Source of the DNA: a bacterium
GTDB taxonomy: Bacteria > Patescibacteriota > Minisyncoccia > Phycocordibacterales > Phycocordibacteraceae
NCBI GenBank assembly: GCA_030651285.1
Contig: JAUSCN010000016.1
Location: forward strand, 1-54,758
Reading direction: 5' to 3'
Length of the DNA stretch: 54,758 bases
Shown piece by piece: positions 35,555 through 44,199 of this stretch (position 1 is the stretch's first letter; every line of letters starts with the position of its first letter). The translations under genes were made by a program, and so were the position numbers. The notes under the pieces were generated by a model. The model was not told the origin of the DNA, ran no database searches, and saw only the letters and a program-made list of their open reading frames with translations.

Positions 35555-36663
35555 AGTACGGAACAATCGCGGATAAATTCCAAAATACGCTCTGCTCGCT
35601 TCTTCCAACTATACTCCTGCACCGCCTGCCACGCAGCAGCAACACGAGCATCGCGGACCGGGTCACTGACTGCCTGCATGATTCCATCTGCGAGCGCTTG
35701 AGGATCATCAGGCCGGACAAGTACTGCAGACTCTTCAGATATGACATCCCTGAACGATGGGAGATCTGTCGCTATGATCGGTCGGCGTGCGGCCATATAT
35801 TCAAAAAGCTTCATGGGTGACGTGTAGTGCCGCGATATATCTGAACTTGCATCACCTGTGAGAACAAGCGCATCAGCAGCCGAAAGCCAGAGGGGTATTT
35901 CCTTATGCGATCGCGAACCCACAAAGCTTTCTCTTCGTGAGGATCCTTTCGATTCAATAGGACCCACATAAACCACCTCATATTCTTTCGGGAGCAGTAG
36001 ACTCGCCTCTCGCAATATGCGCAAACCCTTCCAAGGTAGGTCAGAGCCGACATACAGGATGAGCTTCTTGTCCAACGGCAGATTTAGTTTCTGACGAGCC
36101 TCAGATTTGTCGAGACTCAGAGCAAATTGTTCGAGATCAACAGCATCGGGAGCGACAAGTACCGTATCAGATTGGAGCCCATAGTCCCTGATCAAGTCCT
36201 CGCAGTACTGTTTCGTCACCACAATGACACCCTTCGCGCGACGCACAGCGCGCGCCTCTGATACTGACTTTCGCGCCCTAATATGATTCTCCCAGACAAA
36301 TGCAGCTTTGCTTATAAGCGGAAGCATCCAGCCAATCTCCCCTCTGACATACAAGTAAGCCCCATCGGTATTCTTTCGCGAAAGATATCGGGCAAGTGAG
36401 AGCGTGAACGCAAATGTCTGCAAAGCAAACGCGTAAGAAATACCCTTCCAGACAAATTCAATCGTCGGCAGATACGTGATCGTGAATATTGGCTCGATCG
36501 AATAGTAGACGAAAGGATCTGTAGCGATTGCATTATGACGCTTTGGAACTACAAGCTCCACGTCCGCCCCCAAACGCGCCAGAGCTTCACACGTCTTCAT
36601 AACCTGCAAACCATGAGCTCGCGGGGTTGGAATTTTTGCATTTATTGCGTAACGTATTTTCAT
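35551..36663 (-). CDS. GT4 glycosyltransferase
   Basis: 370 residues. MKIRYAINAKIPTPRAHGLQ, GVIVVTKQYCEDLIRDYG, KKLILYVGSDLPWKGLRIL, YTSPMKLFEYMAARRPIIAT. GT-B fold; donor and acceptor unknown. Overlaps neighbours on both sides by 4 nt. Confidence 0.85.
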   Translation of the reverse strand: MKIRYAINAKIPTPRAHGLQVMKTCEALARLGADVELVVPKRHNAIATDPFVYYSIEPIFTITYLPTIEFVWKGISYAFALQTFAFTLSLARYLSRKNTDGAYLYVRGEIGWMLPLISKAAFVWENHIRARKSVSEARAVRRAKGVIVVTKQYCEDLIRDYGLQSDTVLVAPDAVDLEQFALSLDKSEARQKLNLPLDKKLILYVGSDLPWKGLRILREASLLLPKEYEVVYVGPIESKGSSRRESFVGSRSHKEIPLWLSAADALVLTGDASSDISRHYTSPMKLFEYMAARRPIIATDLPSFRDVISEESAVLVRPDDPQALADGIMQAVSDPVRDARVAAAWQAVQEYSWKKRAERILEFIRDCSVL

Positions 36664-37748
36664 CGTTGTTCGATACTACGCCCGACGAGCTGATACAGGT
36701 TCTCGGAAAAACGGCGCGATGAGTATTTTTCACGGACCGTATACTGCCCACGAGTCGCGAGATCTCTCCGAAGAGAGTCATTATCCCATACCATACGCAT
36801 CGCCTGAACTAGAGCATCAGAATCACCCACAGGAACGGAAAGGAAATCCCTACCGTCCTCGAAATACTCAGTGAGCCATGCCCGCTCAGTGGCTATAACC
36901 GCACGACCCATGGCAAGAGTTTCAAGAATGACGGTCTGCCCGCTACAGTCAGACCCGAGCATTGTCGTGTCAGAGAAAGATACAACAACGATAAAACGCG
37001 CCCTTGCATACATATCCCGCAAATCTTCAAGAGGAAGATCGTAGAGGATCGTCACATTGGAGGGAATCTGCACATCATGCGGAATGTTTTTACGCGACGC
37101 GACGATCGTTATCGGAAAATCAACCTTTCCCGCCGCCTCTAGCAAGGTCGCATAATCACGCCCGGAATCTTTTCCGATACTCACAACAGTCTCACAATCA
37201 TCTTTCGTAGCTCCGCTGAAATAAGCCGTATCGACCCCGAAAGGAATTACCGAAATCAAGTCTTTACGGACACCGAAACTTGAGAGATCGATCTGCTGCA
37301 TCCGCGACAAGCAAACGATCGACGAATAACTGTTCCAGCACTGTCGCAACAAGAACCGTCGGAACGAATGTGTCTCATGCCTGTGAATAAGCATGGAACT
37401 GTTTATGGCAACGAATACCCACTTCGGATGAAAGCGTATGAGGGGCAGACGTCCAAGCATCGATATGGCGTAACCGAGCAAGAACCCGTCTGACGCGATT
37501 ATCGCATCAAAAGCGAGCAGTCGCGGAATAAGCACCAACTGCATGAGCGACATAGGGACGAACGCACGGATTACGCGCGGTATACGCACCTCAAGTGCAT
37601 GTGCACTCACAATTTCTACCTGACAATCGGAGTGATCGGCGAAAAAATTAGCACCTCTCAATATTGAATCCGGCAATGTTCCATTGCGCACAGCCTCCAT
37701 CATCCCCGCCCTATCCGCACCCACGAAGAAGAAAGCTATGCGTCGCAC
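36660..37748 (-). CDS. GT4-like glycosyltransferase
   Basis: 362 residues from GTG (37748). IVCLSRMQQIDLSSFGVRKD, ISVIPFGVDTAYFSG, ARFIVVVSFSDTTMLGSDCS and VILETLAMGRAVIATERAW show the GT-B C-terminal half. 6 nt after the epimerase gene. Substrate unknown. Confidence 0.75.
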   Translation of the reverse strand: MRRIAFFFVGADRAGMMEAVRNGTLPDSILRGANFFADHSDCQVEIVSAHALEVRIPRVIRAFVPMSLMQLVLIPRLLAFDAIIASDGFLLGYAISMLGRLPLIRFHPKWVFVAINSSMLIHRHETHSFRRFLLRQCWNSYSSIVCLSRMQQIDLSSFGVRKDLISVIPFGVDTAYFSGATKDDCETVVSIGKDSGRDYATLLEAAGKVDFPITIVASRKNIPHDVQIPSNVTILYDLPLEDLRDMYARARFIVVVSFSDTTMLGSDCSGQTVILETLAMGRAVIATERAWLTEYFEDGRDFLSVPVGDSDALVQAMRMVWDNDSLRRDLATRGQYTVREKYSSRRFSENLYQLVGRSIEQR

Positions 37749-37754
37749 GGAAAC

Positions 37755-38726
37755 TTATTTCAACTCTTCGACCTGACTCTTCACCCACAGATACGTTTTC
37801 GCAAGACCATCAGTAAGAGGGGCATCTGGAGCCCAGTTCAATTCTTGACGGATGAGTCTATTATCGGAATTTCGGCCTCGAACACCCAGAGGACCTTCGA
37901 TATGCTTCAAAGTGACCATCTTTTCAGCAATCTTGGCTATCATCTGCGCTAACTGATTGATGGTGACCATCTCCTCTGAGCCGATATTTACCGGCCCTTG
38001 GAAATTCGAGTCCATAAGCTTACGGACCCCGTTTATGCACTCATCGATATACAGAAACGAGCGTGTCTGCTCACCATCTCCCCATATTTCTATTTCACCG
38101 CCATCGGTCGTCTCAGCAACTTTTCGACAGAGAGCGGCTGGTGCTTTTTCTTTTCCTCCCTTCCAGGTCCCTTCTGGGCCAAATATATTGTGGAATCGGG
38201 CTATACGAACAGGAATTCCATAATTACGCGCATACGAGAGATAGAGACGCTCACTGAAAAGTTTTTCCCATCCATATTCACTATCCGGAGCCGCTGGGTA
38301 TGCCGAATCCTCAGAACATTTCGGATTCTGCGGGTCCAACTGATTGTATTCCGGGTAGATGCATGCTGATGAGGAATAGAAAATCTTTCCAAGGTTTCCA
38401 CTCTTGTGCCCACAATGCAGGACATTTAGATTTATCGAAGCTGAATTATGCATGACGTCCGCATCATGCTCGCCTGTAAAGATATACCCAGCTCCTCCCA
38501 TGTCGGCAGCTAACTGATATACCTCATCAAAACGACGATCGTACAATTTATGTACGATCTCCTGGTCGCGCAAATCACCTATGACAAACTCATCAGCGAC
38601 AGTGCGAGAATATTCCGGATATTTCAAATCCACTCCACGAACCCACGCCCCCTCGTTTTTCAATCTCTGCACCAGATGACTTCCAATAAACCCACCCGCG
38701 CCGCAAACTAGGACGTTTTTTGTCAT
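37755..38726 (-). CDS. GDP-mannose 3,5-epimerase-like NAD-dependent epimerase
   Basis: 323 residues. VLVCGAGGFIGSHLVQRLKN at the start, AADMGGAGYIF, FYSSSACIYPEYNQLDP, catalytic YGWEKLFSERL, ARFHNIFGPEGTWKGGKEKA, FLYIDECINGVRKLM and PVNIGSEEMVTINQL. This string of motifs (SSACIYPE, FHNIFGPEGTWKGG, GVRGRNSDN) is characteristic of plant GME, which makes GDP-L-galactose/GDP-L-gulose. It implies such a sugar, or a 3,5-epimerised relative, in the surface glycan. A TATAAT directly abuts the ATG. Confidence 0.85.
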   Translation of the reverse strand: MTKNVLVCGAGGFIGSHLVQRLKNEGAWVRGVDLKYPEYSRTVADEFVIGDLRDQEIVHKLYDRRFDEVYQLAADMGGAGYIFTGEHDADVMHNSASINLNVLHCGHKSGNLGKIFYSSSACIYPEYNQLDPQNPKCSEDSAYPAAPDSEYGWEKLFSERLYLSYARNYGIPVRIARFHNIFGPEGTWKGGKEKAPAALCRKVAETTDGGEIEIWGDGEQTRSFLYIDECINGVRKLMDSNFQGPVNIGSEEMVTINQLAQMIAKIAEKMVTLKHIEGPLGVRGRNSDNRLIRQELNWAPDAPLTDGLAKTYLWVKSQVEELK

Positions 38727-38762
38727 ATTATATTGACGTTGGTGCTTATTTTACCCCGCACC

Positions 38763-39824
38763 CTATAAGGACGCAATTAGACAAGAATCGAGTTCACGAA
38801 GAATTTTCTTGCCCAAAATCTTATGGGTGAATTCGCGCTGATACAGCTGATACGCGCTCTCCGAGACCCGACCGAGTACATCCGACCTATCCCGTAACTC
38901 AAGGATCTTCTGCGCAAGAGCTCGATAATCGCCAGGAGATACCGTAAAACATGTCTCAGTATCAGTGAGAAACTCCATCACCCCTTTATTCGCCCCTGTC
39001 AGATACGGCAGCTTCATACTCAGACTCTCGAATACTTTGTGCGGGACAGTGGTGTGCACGCGCGGATGATCAGCAAGTTGCCCCAGCGAAAGGTGGCATT
39101 CGAGCATAGAACGCCGCAAATCCTCTATTGGAAGACGCTCAATAATAAGATCAAGATTACTGGGGGCCAACTCTTTCGCAAGACGTTCAATTTCTGGAAG
39201 CAGCAGACCGCGCCCAATGACTCTCACGCGAATATTCTCCTTCTCAAGCTCTTTGGCAGCACGAATAACAACATCTGCGCCCGCCTCAGGCAGGAACATT
39301 CCCCGGAAAACGACCGTGAACTGTTTCAATTTCGGTACAGTAGGATCAAAATAAAATTCCTGGTCATTGGTACCGACGAAATGTACCGAGATCTTCGACG
39401 GCTTGACCCGAAACATCCTGACGACCATATCTTTCTGGGCTCCGCATTCCAAGAATGCACGATCGGCCAGATGAAAAGCTGCGAAATCTATGAGGTAGTA
39501 CCCCAATGACTGCAGGGAAAATAGCGTGCCGCCCATACGGGAAATAATCATGCTGTCGTAAAAAGTCGCCAAGGTGTTATAGAACAGCTTTTTACGCGTC
39601 ATCAGTCTCATGAAGATGACGAGAACACTGCCTGCGTAGCCGACCATGACAGCATCGCTATCGCACCCTTTTTCACGATATAGTCGCGCGATATGCAGAT
39701 ACTTCTTCAGGCCCGGCGTGTTGTCGGAAATCTCCGTGACACTGACCGCATTAGCCCTTAATGCGGTCAGAGTGATCTGATCGCGAGGATTATTGAGACT
39801 GAAATTTATGTAACAGACCTTCAT
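38763..39824 (-). CDS. GT4 glycosyltransferase
   Basis: 353 residues. KQFTVVFRGMFLPEAGADVV, IRVRVIGRGLLLPEIERLAK and HKVFESLSMKLPYLTGANKG show the GT-B C-terminal region. The N-terminal region carries DSDAVMVGYAGSVLVIFMRL. Donor and acceptor unknown. Overlaps the gene upstream by 4 nt. Confidence 0.8.
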   Translation of the reverse strand: MKVCYINFSLNNPRDQITLTALRANAVSVTEISDNTPGLKKYLHIARLYREKGCDSDAVMVGYAGSVLVIFMRLMTRKKLFYNTLATFYDSMIISRMGGTLFSLQSLGYYLIDFAAFHLADRAFLECGAQKDMVVRMFRVKPSKISVHFVGTNDQEFYFDPTVPKLKQFTVVFRGMFLPEAGADVVIRAAKELEKENIRVRVIGRGLLLPEIERLAKELAPSNLDLIIERLPIEDLRRSMLECHLSLGQLADHPRVHTTVPHKVFESLSMKLPYLTGANKGVMEFLTDTETCFTVSPGDYRALAQKILELRDRSDVLGRVSESAYQLYQREFTHKILGKKILRELDSCLIASL

Positions 39825-40858
39825 GAATATTGTCGGAGCAGCATAGCAATCTTTCGGATAAGTGCGTCGAGACTATGATGCTGTTCGATATGTGCTCGAA
39901 GTTTCCGCACCTCGGCAAACCGATCTTCCCTAGAGAGTCCCGTGGCGCGTTCAAGAACTTGAGCGACTTCGCGAGGATCCCCAGTATTGACCATGAGCTC
40001 AGGTCGCACCACTTGGCGCACAGCATCATTGGCACAGACTACAACACAGCCGCTTGCCATCGCTTCTCCAATTGTTTTATCGAGACTTCCTGAAGGTGTG
40101 AGATTAACATATACAGCATGTGCTCGATAGAGCCCGGGAGTACTATCGTGCGGTACTGCAGGATAAAGGGTCAACACCCCTCTCTCCACAAGCGGTTGGG
40201 CCTTCAGAGCAATCAGGCGCGAGTACGCGGAGTCGGGCTCGGTCGGACTTCCATATAGATCGACCTTGCATAGCACTGACACCTTACTAACCGCCTCGAC
40301 GAACTCTTCGACTCGCTTAACCGGATCAAGCCGCCCAATGAACAATACGGAGCTCGATTCTGATGCTCCCTTGTCTTGTAGCGAAAACATTTCTGTATCG
40401 ATACCTACGGGCATTAGCACAGCTTTTGAAGATCGGGAAACAAAAGCCTCTGGAGACGTATGACAGACTGCGCTGCTGAGAATCATGGCAATGCGAGTCC
40501 TCCATGAACCCATTCTGTGATTCCGCCAAAAAATAATTCGTTTGCCCGACAATCGCCAAAAAAGACCAGCAAGAAGCATATACTCCTCATTCATATGCAC
40601 AAAAACAGCGTCGTAGTGATAACGAAGTCGCCACACAAGCGAAACGAATCGGAAGATGTAGGCAACACGACTTTTCGCACCACATTCCTTACCAAGCGAA
40701 TGTACTCGCACATTTTGAGGAAGCGCATGCCTACCCTCTTTAAGGCAAACAACCTCGATATAATCGACTTGCGCCGCAAGACCCTCTATCCAACGCAGGA
40801 AAAATCCGAGAATAGGATCCTCCGCATCAACAGCCTGCGTGACAATCAATAGTCTCAT
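39821..40858 (-). CDS. GT4 glycosyltransferase
   Basis: 345 residues. MRLLIVTQAVDAEDP, FVHMNEEYMLLAGLFWRL, VLFIGRLDPVKRVEEFVEAV, GSLDKTIGEAMASGCVVVCA. GT-B fold. Both ends overlap neighbours. Confidence 0.85.
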   Translation of the reverse strand: MRLLIVTQAVDAEDPILGFFLRWIEGLAAQVDYIEVVCLKEGRHALPQNVRVHSLGKECGAKSRVAYIFRFVSLVWRLRYHYDAVFVHMNEEYMLLAGLFWRLSGKRIIFWRNHRMGSWRTRIAMILSSAVCHTSPEAFVSRSSKAVLMPVGIDTEMFSLQDKGASESSSVLFIGRLDPVKRVEEFVEAVSKVSVLCKVDLYGSPTEPDSAYSRLIALKAQPLVERGVLTLYPAVPHDSTPGLYRAHAVYVNLTPSGSLDKTIGEAMASGCVVVCANDAVRQVVRPELMVNTGDPREVAQVLERATGLSREDRFAEVRKLRAHIEQHHSLDALIRKIAMLLRQYS

Positions 40859-41985
40859 GAATGCTGGAATGTTCGCGTAAGATCCTCGGCAATACGTGTC
40901 GACAAATCGCCGACAGCCGCAAGATGCGCGCGAGCTGTCGCCTCAGCATGCATAGGGAGTTGTTGTCGCGCAAACGTATCTTCAATGGAGCTGGCGATAC
41001 TGGCTGAAAGTGTTTTTGGATCTGCTACCGGAGCCACGAGCACATCCTCCCGGGCTTTAAACACTTCACCCACAATACCGACATCTGTCGTGATGATCGG
41101 AACTCTTGCAAGCGCTGCCTCAATGAGCGTGCGGCCATACCCTTCATACGCACTCGCCTGAATGAATGCCTGTGCGCTCTGCATAAGCCCCCACGCATCA
41201 GGGCGCGCCCCGAGAAACACGACGCGCTTCTCAAGACCAAGCGTCCGCACTATCTGCAGTAACTTGCGACGCTCGCGACCTTCGCCTACGACAAAAAGTC
41301 CGACCATCGAATACTTTTTACTAATAAGCTTCATCGCGACGAGAATATCTTCGATACGTTTCTCGGGCTCTAGGCGACCGACGGCGATGAGCGCAAAAGT
41401 AAAGGAGTGTTTCGGAAGAGGAGAACATGCAGGAACATCTGTAGAAACAGCAATAGGAATAACTGATGGCTCCGGAATCCGGGAACCATACCGTTCGACA
41501 AGAGACTTTTTCACTCGCTCAGAGACGGCACGCACACCAACCGCCTTTGGCAATACATGGTCAGCAATCTTTTGACGATATCGATTGAGCATCGACGCGC
41601 GCGGATTGCGCCAGTTCCCACCCTCTGTAAACCAGGGAGAGAGAAAATCGGTATGGACCTGGATGTGGAGTTTCGCATTTGTGCCGCGCACCGCACGCAG
41701 AGCAGCAAGACCGTGCTCGAAAGGATCCTGCGCAGAAACAACTTCGATTCCATGCTTTTTAATGAGCGCGTGGGCACGATACGCAAGCATGCTCACGCGG
41801 AAATATTTCCAGATTCGATGTACTGGATGCAGAAAAAGATTTCCTTCCTGTCCCTTTTTTGCACCCCAACCTGCAAGCGAAAGAACATGCAATTCCCCAA
41901 CACGAGCATACCCATGCATACGTGCTCGCGTCGGACTATTCTCATCAAAGATCGAGGAGTCGTTTGAAATGAAGAGGACTTTCAT
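40855..41985 (-). CDS. GT4 glycosyltransferase
   Basis: 376 residues. MKVLFISNDSSIFDENSPTR, VGVRAVSERVKKSLVERYG, FALIAVGRLEPEKRIEDILV, YEGYGRTLIEAALARVPIIT. GT-B fold. Both ends overlap neighbours by 4 nt. Confidence 0.87.
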   Translation of the reverse strand: MKVLFISNDSSIFDENSPTRARMHGYARVGELHVLSLAGWGAKKGQEGNLFLHPVHRIWKYFRVSMLAYRAHALIKKHGIEVVSAQDPFEHGLAALRAVRGTNAKLHIQVHTDFLSPWFTEGGNWRNPRASMLNRYRQKIADHVLPKAVGVRAVSERVKKSLVERYGSRIPEPSVIPIAVSTDVPACSPLPKHSFTFALIAVGRLEPEKRIEDILVAMKLISKKYSMVGLFVVGEGRERRKLLQIVRTLGLEKRVVFLGARPDAWGLMQSAQAFIQASAYEGYGRTLIEAALARVPIITTDVGIVGEVFKAREDVLVAPVADPKTLSASIASSIEDTFARQQLPMHAEATARAHLAAVGDLSTRIAEDLTRTFQHS

Positions 41986-42995
41986 ATGCTTTTAAGAAGG
42001 TGTGCGGTTGATTGCAACATATGCGGCAACGCAAACTGATCCATTCGCTTTTGCGCAGCGAGAGCGCGTTCGCGAGCAGCAGCCGGATCATTTGCAACGC
42101 CCATCAGAGCCTCCTGTAAAGCAGAGTCGTTTTCAGGAGACACAAGAAGACCCGTTTCTCCTTGCGCAACGAGAGTTCTATTCCCACGGATATTTGTTGC
42201 AATAACCGGAGTACCAAGCGTCATCGCTTCTACCAGCGCATGAGGAAACCCTTCATACAAAGAGTTAAGCACGAAAACATCGGCCGTCTTTACCCACGAG
42301 AGCGCTTCATCGCGAGGAAGACCTGAGGCGATGAATACGCGCCAATTCGCATGCTGTTTTGCAACTCGCTCGATCGCTTCAAACCCTTTCCATGGAACGC
42401 GCCTGCCCGACGACACAATAAGAAACTCCCCGTCTTTTTTTTGATGCTCCGGCAAATGCTCCGGTAACGCTATCCCGTTATAAATCCTCCATATTTTTTC
42501 TCCTGAAATTCCCCACGAGGTCACGATATCTTTAAGGTAGTCGCTCGGAACAATCACTCTATCCGCCAGCCGAGCGATTCGAGTTTGAATGCTGCGTAAG
42601 ACACGGACTGTAAATGGCACTGTTTTTTCTTTTATGAAATCATCGAGAGATTGAGTGATGCCAAACCTTTGTGTACCCTGCTCCCACGCATAATCACCAA
42701 CTACTTTTACAACGAAAGGTTTGCCTGCCCTACGAGCCGCACACATCGCCGGAAGACCAACCGACACCGGATCGAGCGCAAGAACTGCATCAGCACTACG
42801 CGCCGCCTTCAATACGCGACGATAGTACGCATAGTGCCGGATAAGTTTCGGTAAGTGCCGCACCTCACTGAACTTAACCAAATCAACCTCTATGCCATAC
42901 TCCGGAAGCCCATTCTCAAGGATCCTTGAGTAGGTCGCCGGGCCACCAATTTCAGGTGGATACAAAGGCGTCGCAACGACAAGCTTCATAGTCAT
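41982..42995 (-). CDS. GT4 glycosyltransferase
   Basis: 337 residues. VATPLYPPEIGGPATYSRIL, ADRVIVPSDYLKDIVTSWG, LIVSSGRRVPWKGFEAIERV, SLYEGFPHALVEAMTLGTPV. Starts 3 nt after the previous gene. Donor and acceptor unknown. Confidence 0.87.
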   Translation of the reverse strand: MTMKLVVATPLYPPEIGGPATYSRILENGLPEYGIEVDLVKFSEVRHLPKLIRHYAYYRRVLKAARSADAVLALDPVSVGLPAMCAARRAGKPFVVKVVGDYAWEQGTQRFGITQSLDDFIKEKTVPFTVRVLRSIQTRIARLADRVIVPSDYLKDIVTSWGISGEKIWRIYNGIALPEHLPEHQKKDGEFLIVSSGRRVPWKGFEAIERVAKQHANWRVFIASGLPRDEALSWVKTADVFVLNSLYEGFPHALVEAMTLGTPVIATNIRGNRTLVAQGETGLLVSPENDSALQEALMGVANDPAAARERALAAQKRMDQFALPHMLQSTAHLLKSI

Positions 42996-42998
42996 AGT

Positions 42999-44165
42999 CT
43001 ACCGGCTTTTGATGAGACGGTCGAAAATCGCTGCCATGTTTTGAGCAATAAGATTCCAGTCATATTGTTCAGATACAAGCTTTTTCGCGACCGTCGTCAC
43101 ACGCACCACCTGCTCTGGATTTGCGAGAATTTCTTTGACTGCTACGGCAACTTGCTCTGGTGACTCTGCATCCACCGCCCATCCTGTCGACTCCTTCTCT
43201 GGATTTCGTTTTGCATCGAATAGAAAATCTGCGATCCCACCTGCTTGCGTGGCAATAACCGGCAAGCCCGCCGCCATCGCCTCAATAAAAGAAATACCCA
43301 TTCCCTCGGTACGCGACGGACGCACGAATATGTCCGAAGCATGCAAATACTGAGGGGTTTGAGAGTTTGGAACGTCTCCCAAGAAATGCACACGTTCGAT
43401 TACCTCAAGCTTTCCAGCAAGAGCCTCAAGAGCCACTCGATCCAGCCCACTTCCAAGAATTACGAATCTGGTGTTTTTTGGGAGCAGGGCAAGCGCACGA
43501 ATAACAACGTCGATCGCATTCTTCCGCACCAGTCTCGATGTAGTGATAAGTATAGTGTCGGCGCCATTGATGTTCTTATGTTTCCAGAAAAGTTCCCGAT
43601 CTTGTCTCAGATGCGTTTCGCCGAAACGAACCGTATCGCATCCGTTCGGTATCACGTCAACACTACCGATATACCCCATCCTCTTTGCCCACTGTGCAAG
43701 ATACATGGAAATCGCCTGTACTGCTGATACGTGCCTAAAGCCAGCTGAGAGGAGAGGTCGAAACGGAAGAATAAACCACCTCGAAAACATATGCTCCCAC
43801 GGATCTCCCTCCTGAAGAGTCAAGAGGTATGGGACGCGTACACCAAAAAAACGCAGCAGTACGATTGGAAAAAGCATATAGCTCAGCATCGCCCAGAACG
43901 CATTAAATGGCTGGACGCGGTGTAGCTTGCGAGCTGCAAAAGCAGCACGGGGTGCAAACAGTATTTTTGAAAGATACGAGGAGCCGCTTCCCACTCGATG
44001 CACGAAGATATTTCCAATCCTCTCTTCGTGCGCATCCTTGCCGAAATTCAGCGTGAACAAATGGAATTCGATTTCGGAAGTCCGATCAGTAATCTCTTTA
44101 ATCGCGACTTCAGCTCCACCGATATGAGGGAGATATGCTAGTGAAAAAATACCTATGCGTTTCAT
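42999..44165 (-). CDS. GT4 glycosyltransferase
   Basis: 388 residues from MKRIGIFSLAYLPHIGGAEV. LTLQEGDPWEHMFSRWFILP, VSAVQAISMYLAQWAKRMG, ILITTSRLVRKNAIDVVIRA, SRTEGMGISFIEAMAAGLPV. First gene of a run of overlapping GT4 genes running down to 38763. A longer frame to 44243 would enter the preceding gene and is less likely. Confidence 0.85.
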   Translation of the reverse strand: MKRIGIFSLAYLPHIGGAEVAIKEITDRTSEIEFHLFTLNFGKDAHEERIGNIFVHRVGSGSSYLSKILFAPRAAFAARKLHRVQPFNAFWAMLSYMLFPIVLLRFFGVRVPYLLTLQEGDPWEHMFSRWFILPFRPLLSAGFRHVSAVQAISMYLAQWAKRMGYIGSVDVIPNGCDTVRFGETHLRQDRELFWKHKNINGADTILITTSRLVRKNAIDVVIRALALLPKNTRFVILGSGLDRVALEALAGKLEVIERVHFLGDVPNSQTPQYLHASDIFVRPSRTEGMGISFIEAMAAGLPVIATQAGGIADFLFDAKRNPEKESTGWAVDAESPEQVAVAVKEILANPEQVVRVTTVAKKLVSEQYDWNLIAQNMAAIFDRLIKSR

Positions 44166-44199
44166 AAGATGCCCTGAGGCAGTACAAAAATAGTAGTGA

